Assembly: GCF_900000175.1 (NCBI RefSeq)
Contig: NZ_CWGJ01000001.1
Coordinates: forward strand, 1 to 64,000
DNA from: Estrella lausannensis
GTDB taxonomy: Bacteria; Chlamydiota; Chlamydiia; Chlamydiales; Criblamydiaceae
Direction: 5' to 3'
DNA: 64,000 nt
Shown: positions 52,219-60,365 of the stretch, in pieces
Layout: every line of letters starts with the position of its first letter
Numbering within the stretch: the first letter of the stretch is position 1
Translations under genes and position numbers: made by a program
Notes under the pieces: model-generated
Databases searched by the model: none
What the model saw: the letters and a program-made list of their open reading frames with translations, nothing else
What the model was told of the DNA's origin: nothing

Positions 52219-52668
52219 CGGAAATACCTCATTCGATTTTCAGTCACATGTTGTTCCAGAAATTATTTTTTTTAAAGCTAATGAAGAAATATAGCGCAAT
52301 TGGGGATTTGGTCTTCCCAAAATTACGAGAACTAAAATATTTCAAAACAACTTAATATTAGCCAGATATAGACGCACATAGTCTTTCCGTGGCAAGAGTT
52401 TCTCTAAACCTCAGGACCAAATTTTGCGACACTTTCGGTATAAAGTTTTGCCTGTTTCCGCTATATACCAAAAGTGCATCAAAATTTGTTTTAACAAAAA
52501 GGATTCCCGAGATTGAATGAGTGCAGTTAACCTAGTATCAAAAGTATGGGTAACTTCTGATTACAGAATCCTGAAAGCCTCCTCTTGGCCCAAAACAAAT
52601 TTTGCGACACTTCGGCATAAGAGACTGTCCTATAACTGAAATCAACAACTCTCCAAAGGAGATTGCCT
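52219..52668. other. Divergent intergenic region with two family A copies upstream of rpoN
   Basis: A decayed long copy ends at 52443 (AAATTTTGCGACACTTTCGGTATA) and a second long copy covers 52465-52619. A family B-like word (AAGAGACTGTCCTATAACTG) lies at 52619-52638, just before the rpoN ribosome site. Both promoters must overlap these repeats. Confidence 0.5.
52465..52619. repeat. Family A element, long form
   Basis: TATACCAAAAGTGCATCAAA on the left, AAATTTTGCGACACTTCGGCATA on the right, 155 bp. Interior ATTCCCGAGATTGAATGAGTG matches the arm of the 38788 palindrome. Confidence 0.7.
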
Positions 52669-54135
52669 TTGAATCCCAAATTCGAGCTGAAACAGGAAAG
52701 AAAGCAGTCGCTTACTCAAAAGCAATCCCAGCGGCTCATCATGTCTGCGAAGATGCAGCAAGGAATCTATTTTTTGCAGCTTCCCATCCAGGAGCTTGAA
52801 GCGACAATCGAGGAGGAGCTCGAAGAGAATCCTCTTTTGGATATTTTGGAGGAGCGGGAATCGACACCCGAAGAAGATGAGGAGTGGGAGAGGGATCCAA
52901 AGGAGAACCTCGAGGAGGAACTTTCGTTTAATGAGGGAGATTTTGAAGCGCTGAGCCGTATGGACGACGATTTCACCGAAAATCTCTACCAAGAAAAAAT
53001 ATCCTCCGAAAATCGAGAAGACGGGGATAAATTAAAAACATTCCTCCTCTCTCTCGTCCAAAAGAGAGATACTCTCTTCGAAAACCTGATGCGCCAGGCG
53101 GAGGAGGCTTTTACAACTGAAAGCGAAATGAAGGCCGCCGAATCGGTGATCGGAAGCTTGGATGAAAAAGGATTTCTGACAACGCCTCTTGATGAGATAG
53201 CCTTCCTTTCCGGAGAAGCGCCTGAGCTTGTGGAGTACGTGATACGACGCATTCAGGAATTCGACCCTCCCGGGATCGCAGCGACCTCCCTTAGGGAGTC
53301 CCTTCTCATTCAGCTGAAACGCAAAGACAAAGAAAACACACTGGCCTTCAGAATCGTCGACGAGTTCTTTGACGAACTGATTCAAAATAAAATCAAGCTG
53401 ATCGCTGCGAAACTTAAAGAAAGTCCGGAAATGGTTAAACAGGCTGTAAAAGACCATATCGTCCAGCTGGATCTCAATCCCGGATACCTTTTCGCAAACA
53501 CCGGCCAGAAAATTATCGTTCCCGACCTGTCAATCCAGGAGGAAGACGGAATCCTGCACGTGAAGGCTAATAATGACCGCCTGCCTGAGCTAAAGATCAA
53601 CAGGCAGTATATCCGTCTCTTGCAGGATGAATCTCTCAATAAGGGAGAAAAAGAGTTTTTAAAAAACAAAATCGAATCAGCGCGCTGGCTGATCAAGAAC
53701 ATCGCTCAGCGCCAGTCGACAATCGAGAAGATCGGCGAGTGGCTGGCCGACAAGCAAAAATCCTTTTTCCTCGACCCCAAAGGTCTTCTGACACCCGCAT
53801 GCATGCGAGAGCTTGCAGACGACTTAAGCTTGCACGAATCCACCATTGCAAGAGCGATTGCAAACAAATACCTCTCGTGTGACAGAGGGGTGTTTCCGTT
53901 AAGAAAGTTTTTTACAGCCTCCTACACGAACGTCTCCGGAGAAGCAGTGTCTGCCAAGACTGTAAAAGATATTCTTAAAGAGATCATCGACGGTGAAGAT
54001 AAAAAAAGACCTCTCTCAGACCTCACCATCGAAAAAGAGTTGGAGAGAAGAGGAATCCCCTGCGCGCGGCGTACAATCTCCAAGTACAGACTGGAGCTTA
54101 ATATAGGAAACGTGCATCAAAGGCGGGAGTTTTAA
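52669..54135 (+). CDS. rpoN: RNA polymerase sigma-54 factor
   Basis: 488 residues from a TTG at 52669 with AAAGGAG 7 bases upstream; another TTG at 52663 lies too close to that site. Region I is glutamine/leucine-rich (TQKQSQRLIMSAKMQQGIYF, then ELEENPLLDI). Region II is acidic (about 60-115). The core-binding region follows (SLDEKGFLTTPLDEIAFLSG, FDPPGIAATSLRESLLIQLK). The DNA-binding part includes the HTH (LADDLSLHESTIARAIANKY) and the RpoN box CARRTISKYRLELNI at the C-terminus. It directs transcription from -24/-12 promoters and needs an AAA+ activator; none of the NtrC type lies in the window. Confidence 0.96.
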   Translation: MNPKFELKQERKQSLTQKQSQRLIMSAKMQQGIYFLQLPIQELEATIEEELEENPLLDILEERESTPEEDEEWERDPKENLEEELSFNEGDFEALSRMDDDFTENLYQEKISSENREDGDKLKTFLLSLVQKRDTLFENLMRQAEEAFTTESEMKAAESVIGSLDEKGFLTTPLDEIAFLSGEAPELVEYVIRRIQEFDPPGIAATSLRESLLIQLKRKDKENTLAFRIVDEFFDELIQNKIKLIAAKLKESPEMVKQAVKDHIVQLDLNPGYLFANTGQKIIVPDLSIQEEDGILHVKANNDRLPELKINRQYIRLLQDESLNKGEKEFLKNKIESARWLIKNIAQRQSTIEKIGEWLADKQKSFFLDPKGLLTPACMRELADDLSLHESTIARAIANKYLSCDRGVFPLRKFFTASYTNVSGEAVSAKTVKDILKEIIDGEDKKRPLSDLTIEKELERRGIPCARRTISKYRLELNIGNVHQRREF

Positions 54136-54318
54136 CAAACCCTCCCCTCCTAAGAATTTACATTTTAATCAGTTAAATTACCCTTCGCTTCATGGCACTC
54201 TGGCATTCTTATCTTGATTTCTGCATGATAAGGGTTCTTGTAGAGATGAGGGTGATGAGAGCTTCCGGATAGGGTAGACGTCCCTTCGCGCTAAACGTAA
54301 CGTTGATCATTTTTAAAT

Positions 54319-56067
54319 ATGACCCTGTCTCCTCAACAACTTTCAGCCAATCTCCAGGAGCTCTACTATGAAGCACACGTCGGCGGTCAACCCGAACTTG
54401 TGCCAAGTCTTTTTTCGAATCACGTATACTCCTCAGGAAGCGGTTTTGGAAGATTTTGGAAAGTCATCTACGCCGTCATTGGCTTTTTTTTCGGGCACGG
54501 GCTGAAAAACGAACGGCTTAAGACAGTCCTCATGAAAGTGGTTCAATCCTATCAGCAGTTTCAAAAAGAGATCGAACCTGTTTTTAAGCGCTACCAGACC
54601 CTGATTGGAGAGCGCTGTGAAGGGTATGAAAGCAGAACAGATCTGTATAAAAATTTGCGCTGGCAAATCCATCACTGGAACGATAGGACGATGCCGTTTG
54701 TGAAGCTGATTCTTAAGCGCAAGACCGCAAAAGTTGAACAGTTGATCAGAACTTACTTCTCCGGAGAGAATATTGAGGCTCCCGAAGAGAGCGGCAACCC
54801 CTTTATCTTCCCGAGCACAAAAGAGATTGCATCCTATCAGCGATTGATTGATCTGGAAGAGCTTTCCGAAGATTTCTACCCCTATTACCCCCTCGCCAAA
54901 CTGGCCATGGAAAAGCCACTGACTAAAACGGAAGAGCAAGAATTGGGAGATTGGATCGAGAGGGTGGAAAGCCTGGAGGTCAAACAAAAAAAACTCCGGA
55001 GGTCGCTGGAGGCGCTTATTCATAATATCAGCGCCATGAATTCCTCTCCTGTAGCCAAAGAACCTTCTCTCGTGCTGTTGGAGATTGAACTGCTCAAGAG
55101 GGGGCTGAACACTCTCACAAAAGAAGACCCCAAACATATCGAATGGCGGAAAACGCTCAAAAAAGGCGATACCGTGCCTATCAACGGCACCCCCTACACG
55201 CTCGGGGAGGAAATTCGCTACCTGAAATCCACCCCCAATCAAAACCTGGTGTTTCTTTGCCGTGAAAGAGAGGATGCTGTAGTTGTCATAGGGAAGAATC
55301 TTTCGACCCTGGAAATTCGGCGGCAGCTTCAAAGAGATGTCTCGAGCGGTCTGGTGCCTCCCACCTGGATTGAAATAGGAGAAGACGGAAAGGCCGCTTT
55401 ACAAGAGCGGATGTTAAAGCACATTTCCCAGATCGAGTGGAAGTCATCCCACGAACTTAAGCAAGCTGATAATCCTTTTCTCAGGCCTTTTATCGGTCTC
55501 ATCCGCTTTATGGTACAGATCGAAAAAACGCCAAAGAACATCCCATTTGAGTATTTGTACTTCAGCCGTGATTGCATTCTAAAATGCATCAAACCGACGC
55601 AGCTGGTCCCTTTCGATTACGGTTCTCTGGAGCTGCTTGCGCTTTACGCATCTAAAAAAAACCAGGTCATTTTCAATACCATAGTCACCAAATCCTCCCT
55701 TTTTCAGTATGGTCAGCGAAGGTTTTTCGAAGACATTATCAGCACATTTGAACAAGAGGGAAATCTTAGCCCTAAAGCCATCGCCAGCTTATCAACCCAT
55801 ATGATCACAAACTCATCGGTGATAGACCGTGGAGAGGCATTGTCCGAGAGTGTGCGCACTCTCTTCAAGAGGATCGAAAAAAAGATCCACCTCCGCTATC
55901 AGGTGGAAGATCCGGATGCGCTAAAAAAGGCGATCCGCAGGCATATCCGTATAAGATACAATGCCGAAAAAGCACGAAGTTTTTTCTTTCCGAAATTTAG
56001 TAAAAGAGTCATGAATCAAATTCAAGGTGATTTAAGACTTCAATTGAAAGAGGGTTTCTCTTTTTAA
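54319..56067 (+). CDS. Large unrecognised protein, possible chlamydia-specific family
   Basis: 582 residues. I do not recognise a domain. It has one hydrophobic patch at about 45-60 (FWKVIYAVIGFFFGHGL), which is short for a stable membrane helix, and is otherwise soluble, alpha-helical and basic (for example KVVQSYQQFQKEIEPVFKRY, AKLAMEKPLTKTEEQELGDW). No signal peptide. It precedes an exported EEP-fold protein by 13 bases, which suggests one transcript. Chlamydiae carry large families of such lineage-specific helical proteins, some of them T3SS substrates; a DUF648-type relation is possible but unchecked. An upstream stretch of 180 bases is AT-rich. Confidence 0.7.
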   Translation: MTLSPQQLSANLQELYYEAHVGGQPELVPSLFSNHVYSSGSGFGRFWKVIYAVIGFFFGHGLKNERLKTVLMKVVQSYQQFQKEIEPVFKRYQTLIGERCEGYESRTDLYKNLRWQIHHWNDRTMPFVKLILKRKTAKVEQLIRTYFSGENIEAPEESGNPFIFPSTKEIASYQRLIDLEELSEDFYPYYPLAKLAMEKPLTKTEEQELGDWIERVESLEVKQKKLRRSLEALIHNISAMNSSPVAKEPSLVLLEIELLKRGLNTLTKEDPKHIEWRKTLKKGDTVPINGTPYTLGEEIRYLKSTPNQNLVFLCREREDAVVVIGKNLSTLEIRRQLQRDVSSGLVPPTWIEIGEDGKAALQERMLKHISQIEWKSSHELKQADNPFLRPFIGLIRFMVQIEKTPKNIPFEYLYFSRDCILKCIKPTQLVPFDYGSLELLALYASKKNQVIFNTIVTKSSLFQYGQRRFFEDIISTFEQEGNLSPKAIASLSTHMITNSSVIDRGEALSESVRTLFKRIEKKIHLRYQVEDPDALKKAIRRHIRIRYNAEKARSFFFPKFSKRVMNQIQGDLRLQLKEGFSF

Positions 56068-56080
56068 TGGAGATTTCCAG

Positions 56081-57031
56081 ATGTCAATGAGATTGATTTT
56101 TAAAACTTTGCGGAGCATCCTTGTCATATTTGTTTCTTTGGTAAGTATGTCTATGACCCCTCTATCTTTAAGCAGCGGATGGAACTGTCCGTCGGACCAT
56201 CTGCCTGTCGGTGTAACTCTGGAATCCTCCGATTTGCCAAAACCTATTTCGGTCATCTCCTGGAATATCCTCAACTCCCTATGGATCCCTTACATAGAAC
56301 AGGATGCCGAGACAAATGGAATGAAAGAGAGTGCCATACTCAAACTCGACCGAATCATTGAGGGAACCTCCTATACCGAAAGGGAACTCAAGGTCAATGA
56401 GCTCATTCAATCCATCCTTTGGGGCCAAATGCAAAGAGGAAGGTCTCCCATCCTTCTACTGCAGGAGGTTTCAACGCCGATGAGAAAGCTGATCGAAAAA
56501 GATATTCCCCAGCAGCTTTGCATCTTGGCAACCGATCCGGGATTTAACGACTTGGGGCTTGTGATCTATGACCAAGAGATACTGGTGGTCGAGGAATATG
56601 AGGTCATCCACGGCCTCTACTCCAGAGATCGAGACAACTTTGTCCAGGATGTGATTTTTTCCATCCGGGGATCTGAACAGCGTTTAAGAATCATCAATAC
56701 GCACATACCGGGTGGAGAGGGATCGTGCGGCCCTCAGGAGTTTTCAAGCTACCTCCAGGCAACTTTCAAACCAGGCATGCCCACCCTTGCTGCAGGCGAC
56801 ATGAATGTTGAGTCCCCCGAAGTCGACAGCGCCCTGAAGGAGGCATTCAATGGAGCATCTCCCTTCGCTCCGGTAGTGCAATCCTACGGGACGTACATTA
56901 ATTCGAGCAATAAACTGCTTCAATACGACCAAATCCTGTTTTCGCTTCATCAGGTAGATTCCCTGAATGCATTCCCTCTCGATCCTACAGGGATTGAGGG
57001 AATTGTGGCGGATTATCTGTCCGGGCTTTAG
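56081..57031 (+). CDS. Exported endonuclease/exonuclease/phosphatase-fold protein
   Basis: 316 residues. Signal peptide about 1-31 (LRSILVIFVSLVSMSMTPLS). EEP-fold motifs: SVISWNILNS (about 57-66), metal-binding Glu in PILLLQEVSTP (about 123-133), RIINTHIPGGEGS (about 203-215), the catalytic AAGDMNVESPE (about 237-247), and the late YDQILFSLHQ (about 282-291) in place of the usual SDH. The fold covers DNase I, AP endonucleases, sphingomyelinases, inositol-polyphosphate 5-phosphatases and CdtB toxins. The missing canonical SDH histidine near the C-terminus and the export signal leave the substrate open. It follows the 582-residue unknown gene by 13 bases. The TAG stop opens a family B repeat. 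Confidence 0.78.
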   Translation: MSMRLIFKTLRSILVIFVSLVSMSMTPLSLSSGWNCPSDHLPVGVTLESSDLPKPISVISWNILNSLWIPYIEQDAETNGMKESAILKLDRIIEGTSYTERELKVNELIQSILWGQMQRGRSPILLLQEVSTPMRKLIEKDIPQQLCILATDPGFNDLGLVIYDQEILVVEEYEVIHGLYSRDRDNFVQDVIFSIRGSEQRLRIINTHIPGGEGSCGPQEFSSYLQATFKPGMPTLAAGDMNVESPEVDSALKEAFNGASPFAPVVQSYGTYINSSNKLLQYDQILFSLHQVDSLNAFPLDPTGIEGIVADYLSGL

Positions 57032-57116
57032 AGACCGTCCACAAGCTGAAATCGTATGATTTGTTTGCTCCATTGGGTTATAAGCATACTGATTTGAGTT
57101 TGTGGACAGTCTCTTA
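57029..57116. repeat. Family B inverted-repeat element, full form (88 bp)
   Basis: TAGAGACCGTCCACAAGCTG on the left is mirrored by GAGTTTGTGGACAGTCTCTTA on the right. The interior reads GAAATCGTATGATTTGTTTG and a central palindrome-like stretch. It is the clearest complete copy. Its first three bases are the stop codon of the EEP-fold gene, and its right end lies 15 bases from the convergent stop of the CT565-like gene. Confidence 0.8.
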
Positions 57117-57130
57117 GAGACTGCTACCCT

Positions 57131-57994
57131 CTACAGGAACCGCACTCTGGGAGTACGCTTAGGATTGGTCTTTGAAACGGAAAAATCAATTTTTCCAGGG
57201 GGAATATCGGATCTTAGGCGCGTTTGAAAAGCCTCTTCAAAAGTTTTGGTCGCCTGCTCGGGCTTCACCCGGTCACTCTTGACGTCATTATAAAGCTCCA
57301 TTCTTAAAGCGGCCGCCTCATCTGCGGTTCCGCTCTCCCCAAAAAGAACGTAAAGCAGAGGCCTTGGCGCCAGATAGAGCCTGATCTTTCCATCACCTCT
57401 CAGTGTCAGATAATCGATAATAGAGGGATACTCCTCTTGCAGTTCTGTTTTCTCTCCCCTTGGGGCCATAAACCCCTTGAGCATTTTGTACCAACCCTCG
57501 GCAAGGAGCGGGTCTTCAAACTCGATGTTGGCAATTTCTTCAATTTTCTTGGGCGGTTTGCCTCTGTTTTTTATACTGTGCTGGAGGGCTTTAGTAAGCT
57601 CTTCGACCAAATCGTTCGCGAAAGAGGGTCTTTTACTCACCATTTGCTGATAGAAAGACTGATCTTCATAGAGAACCGGTATGATCTCTTTGAGAAGCTT
57701 CTTGCTGAAATTGCGATTTTCTTCTCCCTCAGGACTCTCGGTCAAAAGGGGTGTCAGCCCAATGAAAGCAAATCCCTCCCCTGAGTTCGCTTTAGTGCCT
57801 CCCTGCTTAGAATCCATCGAAGTCTCTTCATAGAGCGCATCGTAAAATCTCTCATCGAAGCGGTTTTTACTCACGTCGGAATAGGACTCCAGTTGATTTC
57901 TGAAAAGAACAACCGATTTATAGCTTTCCATCTTCGCGTATGTCATAGCGGCCAGGAGAAGAAGCATGGAAATGACAAAGAAAAGAATCTGCAT
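57131..57994 (-). CDS. Last gene of the type II secretion operon (CT565-like position, possible GspK-type)
   Basis: 287 residues. N-terminal membrane helix about 2-20 (QILFFVISMLLLLAAMTYAK) without a prepilin cleavage motif. The soluble part is helical in its first half (RNFSKKLLKEIIPVLYEDQS) and mixed later (LRGDGKIRLYLAPRPLLYVL). In Chlamydia the gene at this place is CT565. It could serve as a GspK- or GspM-like accessory, but the sequence does not prove either. It begins 5 bases after the GspJ-like stop. Confidence 0.65.
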   Translation of the reverse strand: MQILFFVISMLLLLAAMTYAKMESYKSVVLFRNQLESYSDVSKNRFDERFYDALYEETSMDSKQGGTKANSGEGFAFIGLTPLLTESPEGEENRNFSKKLLKEIIPVLYEDQSFYQQMVSKRPSFANDLVEELTKALQHSIKNRGKPPKKIEEIANIEFEDPLLAEGWYKMLKGFMAPRGEKTELQEEYPSIIDYLTLRGDGKIRLYLAPRPLLYVLFGESGTADEAAALRMELYNDVKSDRVKPEQATKTFEEAFQTRLRSDIPPGKIDFSVSKTNPKRTPRVRFL

Positions 57995-57999
57995 CTCTT

Positions 58000-58788
58000 T
58001 TACCCTCCCCTGTCGTATACCACAACCTGCCTGGAGTAGGGCAAGGCGTAGGAGAGAGTCTTTTTCTCGGAAACATCCCCCTTTTTGGTCTCTAACTCAA
58101 TCTTAAGGAGGGCGGGGAGCATTCCGTACTCATTTTTCCACTCCTTTAAAAACCCTCCCTTGACCTCGGGATCTTCGAGTATAACCCCTCGTAAAATACG
58201 AGGTTTGTTTTCTTTGAGGGGAGATCGGTCTTTCTCCGGAGGGTTGTAGAAGGAAAAGGAGATATTCTCCACGTTGCTAAGCAACATCTCTCGCTTGATG
58301 GGCAAAGCCCCCTGGCCCCATCTTGAAGGTGCCGGCACAGTAGCCAGCATCAACCTTCCTTTCTTGTCCACATAGAGCCTTCCGAGAACAATATTGGAAA
58401 ATTGCGGTTCGATATCCACCCCTCTGTCATAGCTAAACAATAAGTAAGGGGTGCCGCTTTTGGAAATCTGATCCTGATACCCTGTAAGGAAGTAAAAATC
58501 TTTCTCTGCTTCTTTCGGAGATACAGCTCGAGGCACGATCTTCATCAAACGGCTCTGTAGGAGCCTGAGTGAAAAGACTTTTTCCTCCACCTTCTGGATC
58601 TCCGCATCCAGGCGAACGGCCTTTTGGTAGAAGTAAAACATGGCTGTCATAATGATCGACGACAGCGACAAGGCGATCAGCACTTCGATCAGAGTGAAAG
58701 AAAATTTGCGCTTTCCCGACAGTTTTCCAAGGAAGGTGCTATTGATTCTCATCGGTTGCCTCCTTGTCTTTTCCGCCAAACTCTTCAT
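58000..58788 (-). CDS. GspJ-like minor pseudopilin (CT566 position)
   Basis: 262 residues. Prepilin-type segment KFSFTLIEVLIALSLSSIIM at about 28-47, with the Glu at +5 after F and a Ser instead of Gly at -1. Soluble domain with SFYNPPEKDRSPLKE and a long beta-rich C-terminus. The start overlaps the preceding gene by 50 bases; a later ATG is possible (MRINSTFLGK, residue 13, at 58752), which would reduce the overlap. Part of the T2SS pseudopilus tip. Confidence 0.78.
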   Translation of the reverse strand: MKSLAEKTRRQPMRINSTFLGKLSGKRKFSFTLIEVLIALSLSSIIMTAMFYFYQKAVRLDAEIQKVEEKVFSLRLLQSRLMKIVPRAVSPKEAEKDFYFLTGYQDQISKSGTPYLLFSYDRGVDIEPQFSNIVLGRLYVDKKGRLMLATVPAPSRWGQGALPIKREMLLSNVENISFSFYNPPEKDRSPLKENKPRILRGVILEDPEVKGGFLKEWKNEYGMLPALLKIELETKKGDVSEKKTLSYALPYSRQVVVYDRGG

Positions 58789-59284
58789 CCCTGCCGCTTA
58801 CTTCAGGCACTTTCCTCAGGGCTAAAAAGCTAAAGGTGTAGGTAGCCTCGTTTCTTCGGATTCGCTCTTTATATAGGGGGGAATAAAGAATGTGAAGAGT
58901 GCCTTTTACATAGAAGAGTGTTGAAGACTTGGGAGGTTTGGGCTTGTGATTCTCTGTGAAGCGCACAAAGACCTTTTCTATAGCTTCAGGGGTAATTCCT
59001 GCTTTGGATATCTTCTCTTTGTTCATCTCAAAAATCCCTTCATCTTCTATCAGACGGAAGGGGACGCGATTTTCGTGAAGTTCTGTCAGAAGATCAACAA
59101 TCAGATTCTGTGCGGCGAGGTCGACATCAAGCTCCAAAATCAGGGCTCTTTCCTCTTTCAAAATCAGCAGGTGGGGATACACGAGCGGGATCGCTGAAAG
59201 GGCGAGGATGCCAAACGCAATCATCACTTCCAGGAGCAAAAAGGGCAAACGCCGAAAGGGTCTTTTATGGAGAATTTTTCTCAT
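58739..59284 (-). CDS. GspI-like minor pseudopilin (CT567 position)
   Basis: 181 residues. Prepilin-type segment RRLPFLLLEVMIAFGILALS at about 11-30, with Glu at +5 and Pro at -1. The soluble domain contains LDVDLAAQNLIVDLLTELHE (about 56-75) and a beta-rich tail. It overlaps the preceding GspH-like gene by 20 bases and the following GspJ-like gene by 50. The Pro at -1 makes ordinary prepilin peptidase cleavage unlikely. Confidence 0.75.
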   Translation of the reverse strand: MRKILHKRPFRRLPFLLLEVMIAFGILALSAIPLVYPHLLILKEERALILELDVDLAAQNLIVDLLTELHENRVPFRLIEDEGIFEMNKEKISKAGITPEAIEKVFVRFTENHKPKPPKSSTLFYVKGTLHILYSPLYKERIRRNEATYTFSFLALRKVPEVSGRDEEFGGKDKEATDENQ

Positions 59285-59942
59285 CGGGCTTTTTGCTTTC
59301 GGATTTTCCTTCTACGGCAGTCCCTCTTTGACTCAACTGAGCGACCTCCTCCTGCATCATCCTTACGACCAATTCCCCCCCTTCGTTGTCTTCCTCAATG
59401 ATCGAGCGTGCCTCCTCCATCGTCGAAACAGAACGTATGTAGGAAGGGTAGCCGGAGAAGGCAATATAGCGGCTGAGAGCTGAGTCTTCTTTTGAAGACA
59501 GCGCCGTCGAGATCCTTAATATACCCTTGGGTAGACTGGAGCCGGATGAGAGAAAATGCAGGGAAAGCTGCCCTTCCTCCCTGTCAGCCATGCCGTCATC
59601 GAATTCGACAACATGGATGCTTTTGAGCCGTCTTTTCTTATTTAAGTTACGCATGAAAGAATCCGCTTTTCCGCCCTCGACAGATATCCAATACAAGATA
59701 CCTTCCTCATCGGCCTGGAATTTAAGAGTCGTGTCCGCGTCGAGTATGAGGAGGAGGTCTTGAGCCATCCTTGCCGCCTTTAGCACCTCTTCGGCTTCCG
59801 AGAGAAACAGTTGCTTTTGCCGGGCCGCATGAATGCCAAAAGCGACAAGAGAGCCAACAAACGAAAGGACGGCGATCACTATCAGCATCTCGATCAGCGT
59901 GAGACACCGCCTTCCAATTCGTTGACCGTTCCTGAAAATCAT
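59265..59942 (-). CDS. GspH-like minor pseudopilin (CT568 position)
   Basis: 225 residues. Prepilin-type segment RRCLTLIEMLIVIAVLSFVG at about 11-30: Glu at +5, Cys at -1. The soluble domain has EEVLKAARMAQDLLLILDAD (about 57-76) and strands such as LSLHFLSSGSSLPKGILRIS. C-terminus Lys/Glu-rich. It starts 3 bases after the GspG-like stop, in a tightly packed operon. Confidence 0.78.
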   Translation of the reverse strand: MIFRNGQRIGRRCLTLIEMLIVIAVLSFVGSLVAFGIHAARQKQLFLSEAEEVLKAARMAQDLLLILDADTTLKFQADEEGILYWISVEGGKADSFMRNLNKKRRLKSIHVVEFDDGMADREEGQLSLHFLSSGSSLPKGILRISTALSSKEDSALSRYIAFSGYPSYIRSVSTMEEARSIIEEDNEGGELVVRMMQEEVAQLSQRGTAVEGKSESKKPDEKNSP

Positions 59943-59945
59943 GCC

Positions 59946-60344
59946 TTATTTATTCTTGCTCTTATAAGCATCAAGATTTTTTGATTTCACACGGATGGCT
60001 TTGTTGTCATCCAAATCGACTTCCAGATCATCTCCCCAGCCGTCTTTAATCAGCGCTTCAGGATCCTTGACCAAGGAATCTTTCCTGATGATCTCTTTCC
60101 AGTCTTTTTCGATGTTGTCCAAAAGTTGCGGCTTTTCAGCAACCTGCAGGTTTAAAATCGTCTCTACCTTGTCGATGGATGTCTCTGTCTTGAAGGCCTT
60201 ACCCTTTTCGAGTCCCCCCTGATATCTGAAGCCGATGACAGAAACGATGAGGCCGATGATGAAGATAACAACCATCATCTCGACCAAAGTGATGCATCGT
60301 TTGGTTTGTTTATATAGTTTCTTTTTAAAAAGTGACGAAGACAT
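59946..60344 (-). CDS. gspG: GspG-like major pseudopilin (CT569 position)
   Basis: 132 residues. Prepilin-type segment KRCITLVEMMVVIFIIGLIV at about 15-34 with Glu at +5 and Cys at -1. Soluble domain follows the GspG pattern (VETILNLQVAEKP, then DPEALIKDGWGDDLEVDLDD). GspG is the main subunit of the T2SS pseudopilus. Ends in a lysine-rich tail. It begins 21 bases after the gspF stop with GGAG in the gap. Confidence 0.85.
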   Translation of the reverse strand: MSSSLFKKKLYKQTKRCITLVEMMVVIFIIGLIVSVIGFRYQGGLEKGKAFKTETSIDKVETILNLQVAEKPQLLDNIEKDWKEIIRKDSLVKDPEALIKDGWGDDLEVDLDDNKAIRVKSKNLDAYKSKNK

Positions 60345-60365
60345 CTTCTTTTCTCCTCTAATGAA

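Noticed and set aside
54194-54212. TGGCACTCTGGCATTCTT as a sigma-54 promoter
   Set aside because: The -24 GG and -12 GC spacing does not fit the consensus, despite rpoN being next to it.
56370-56385. Family A-like word TATACCGAAAGG inside the EEP gene
   Set aside because: It lacks the mirrored partner and lies in a conserved reading frame; chance match.
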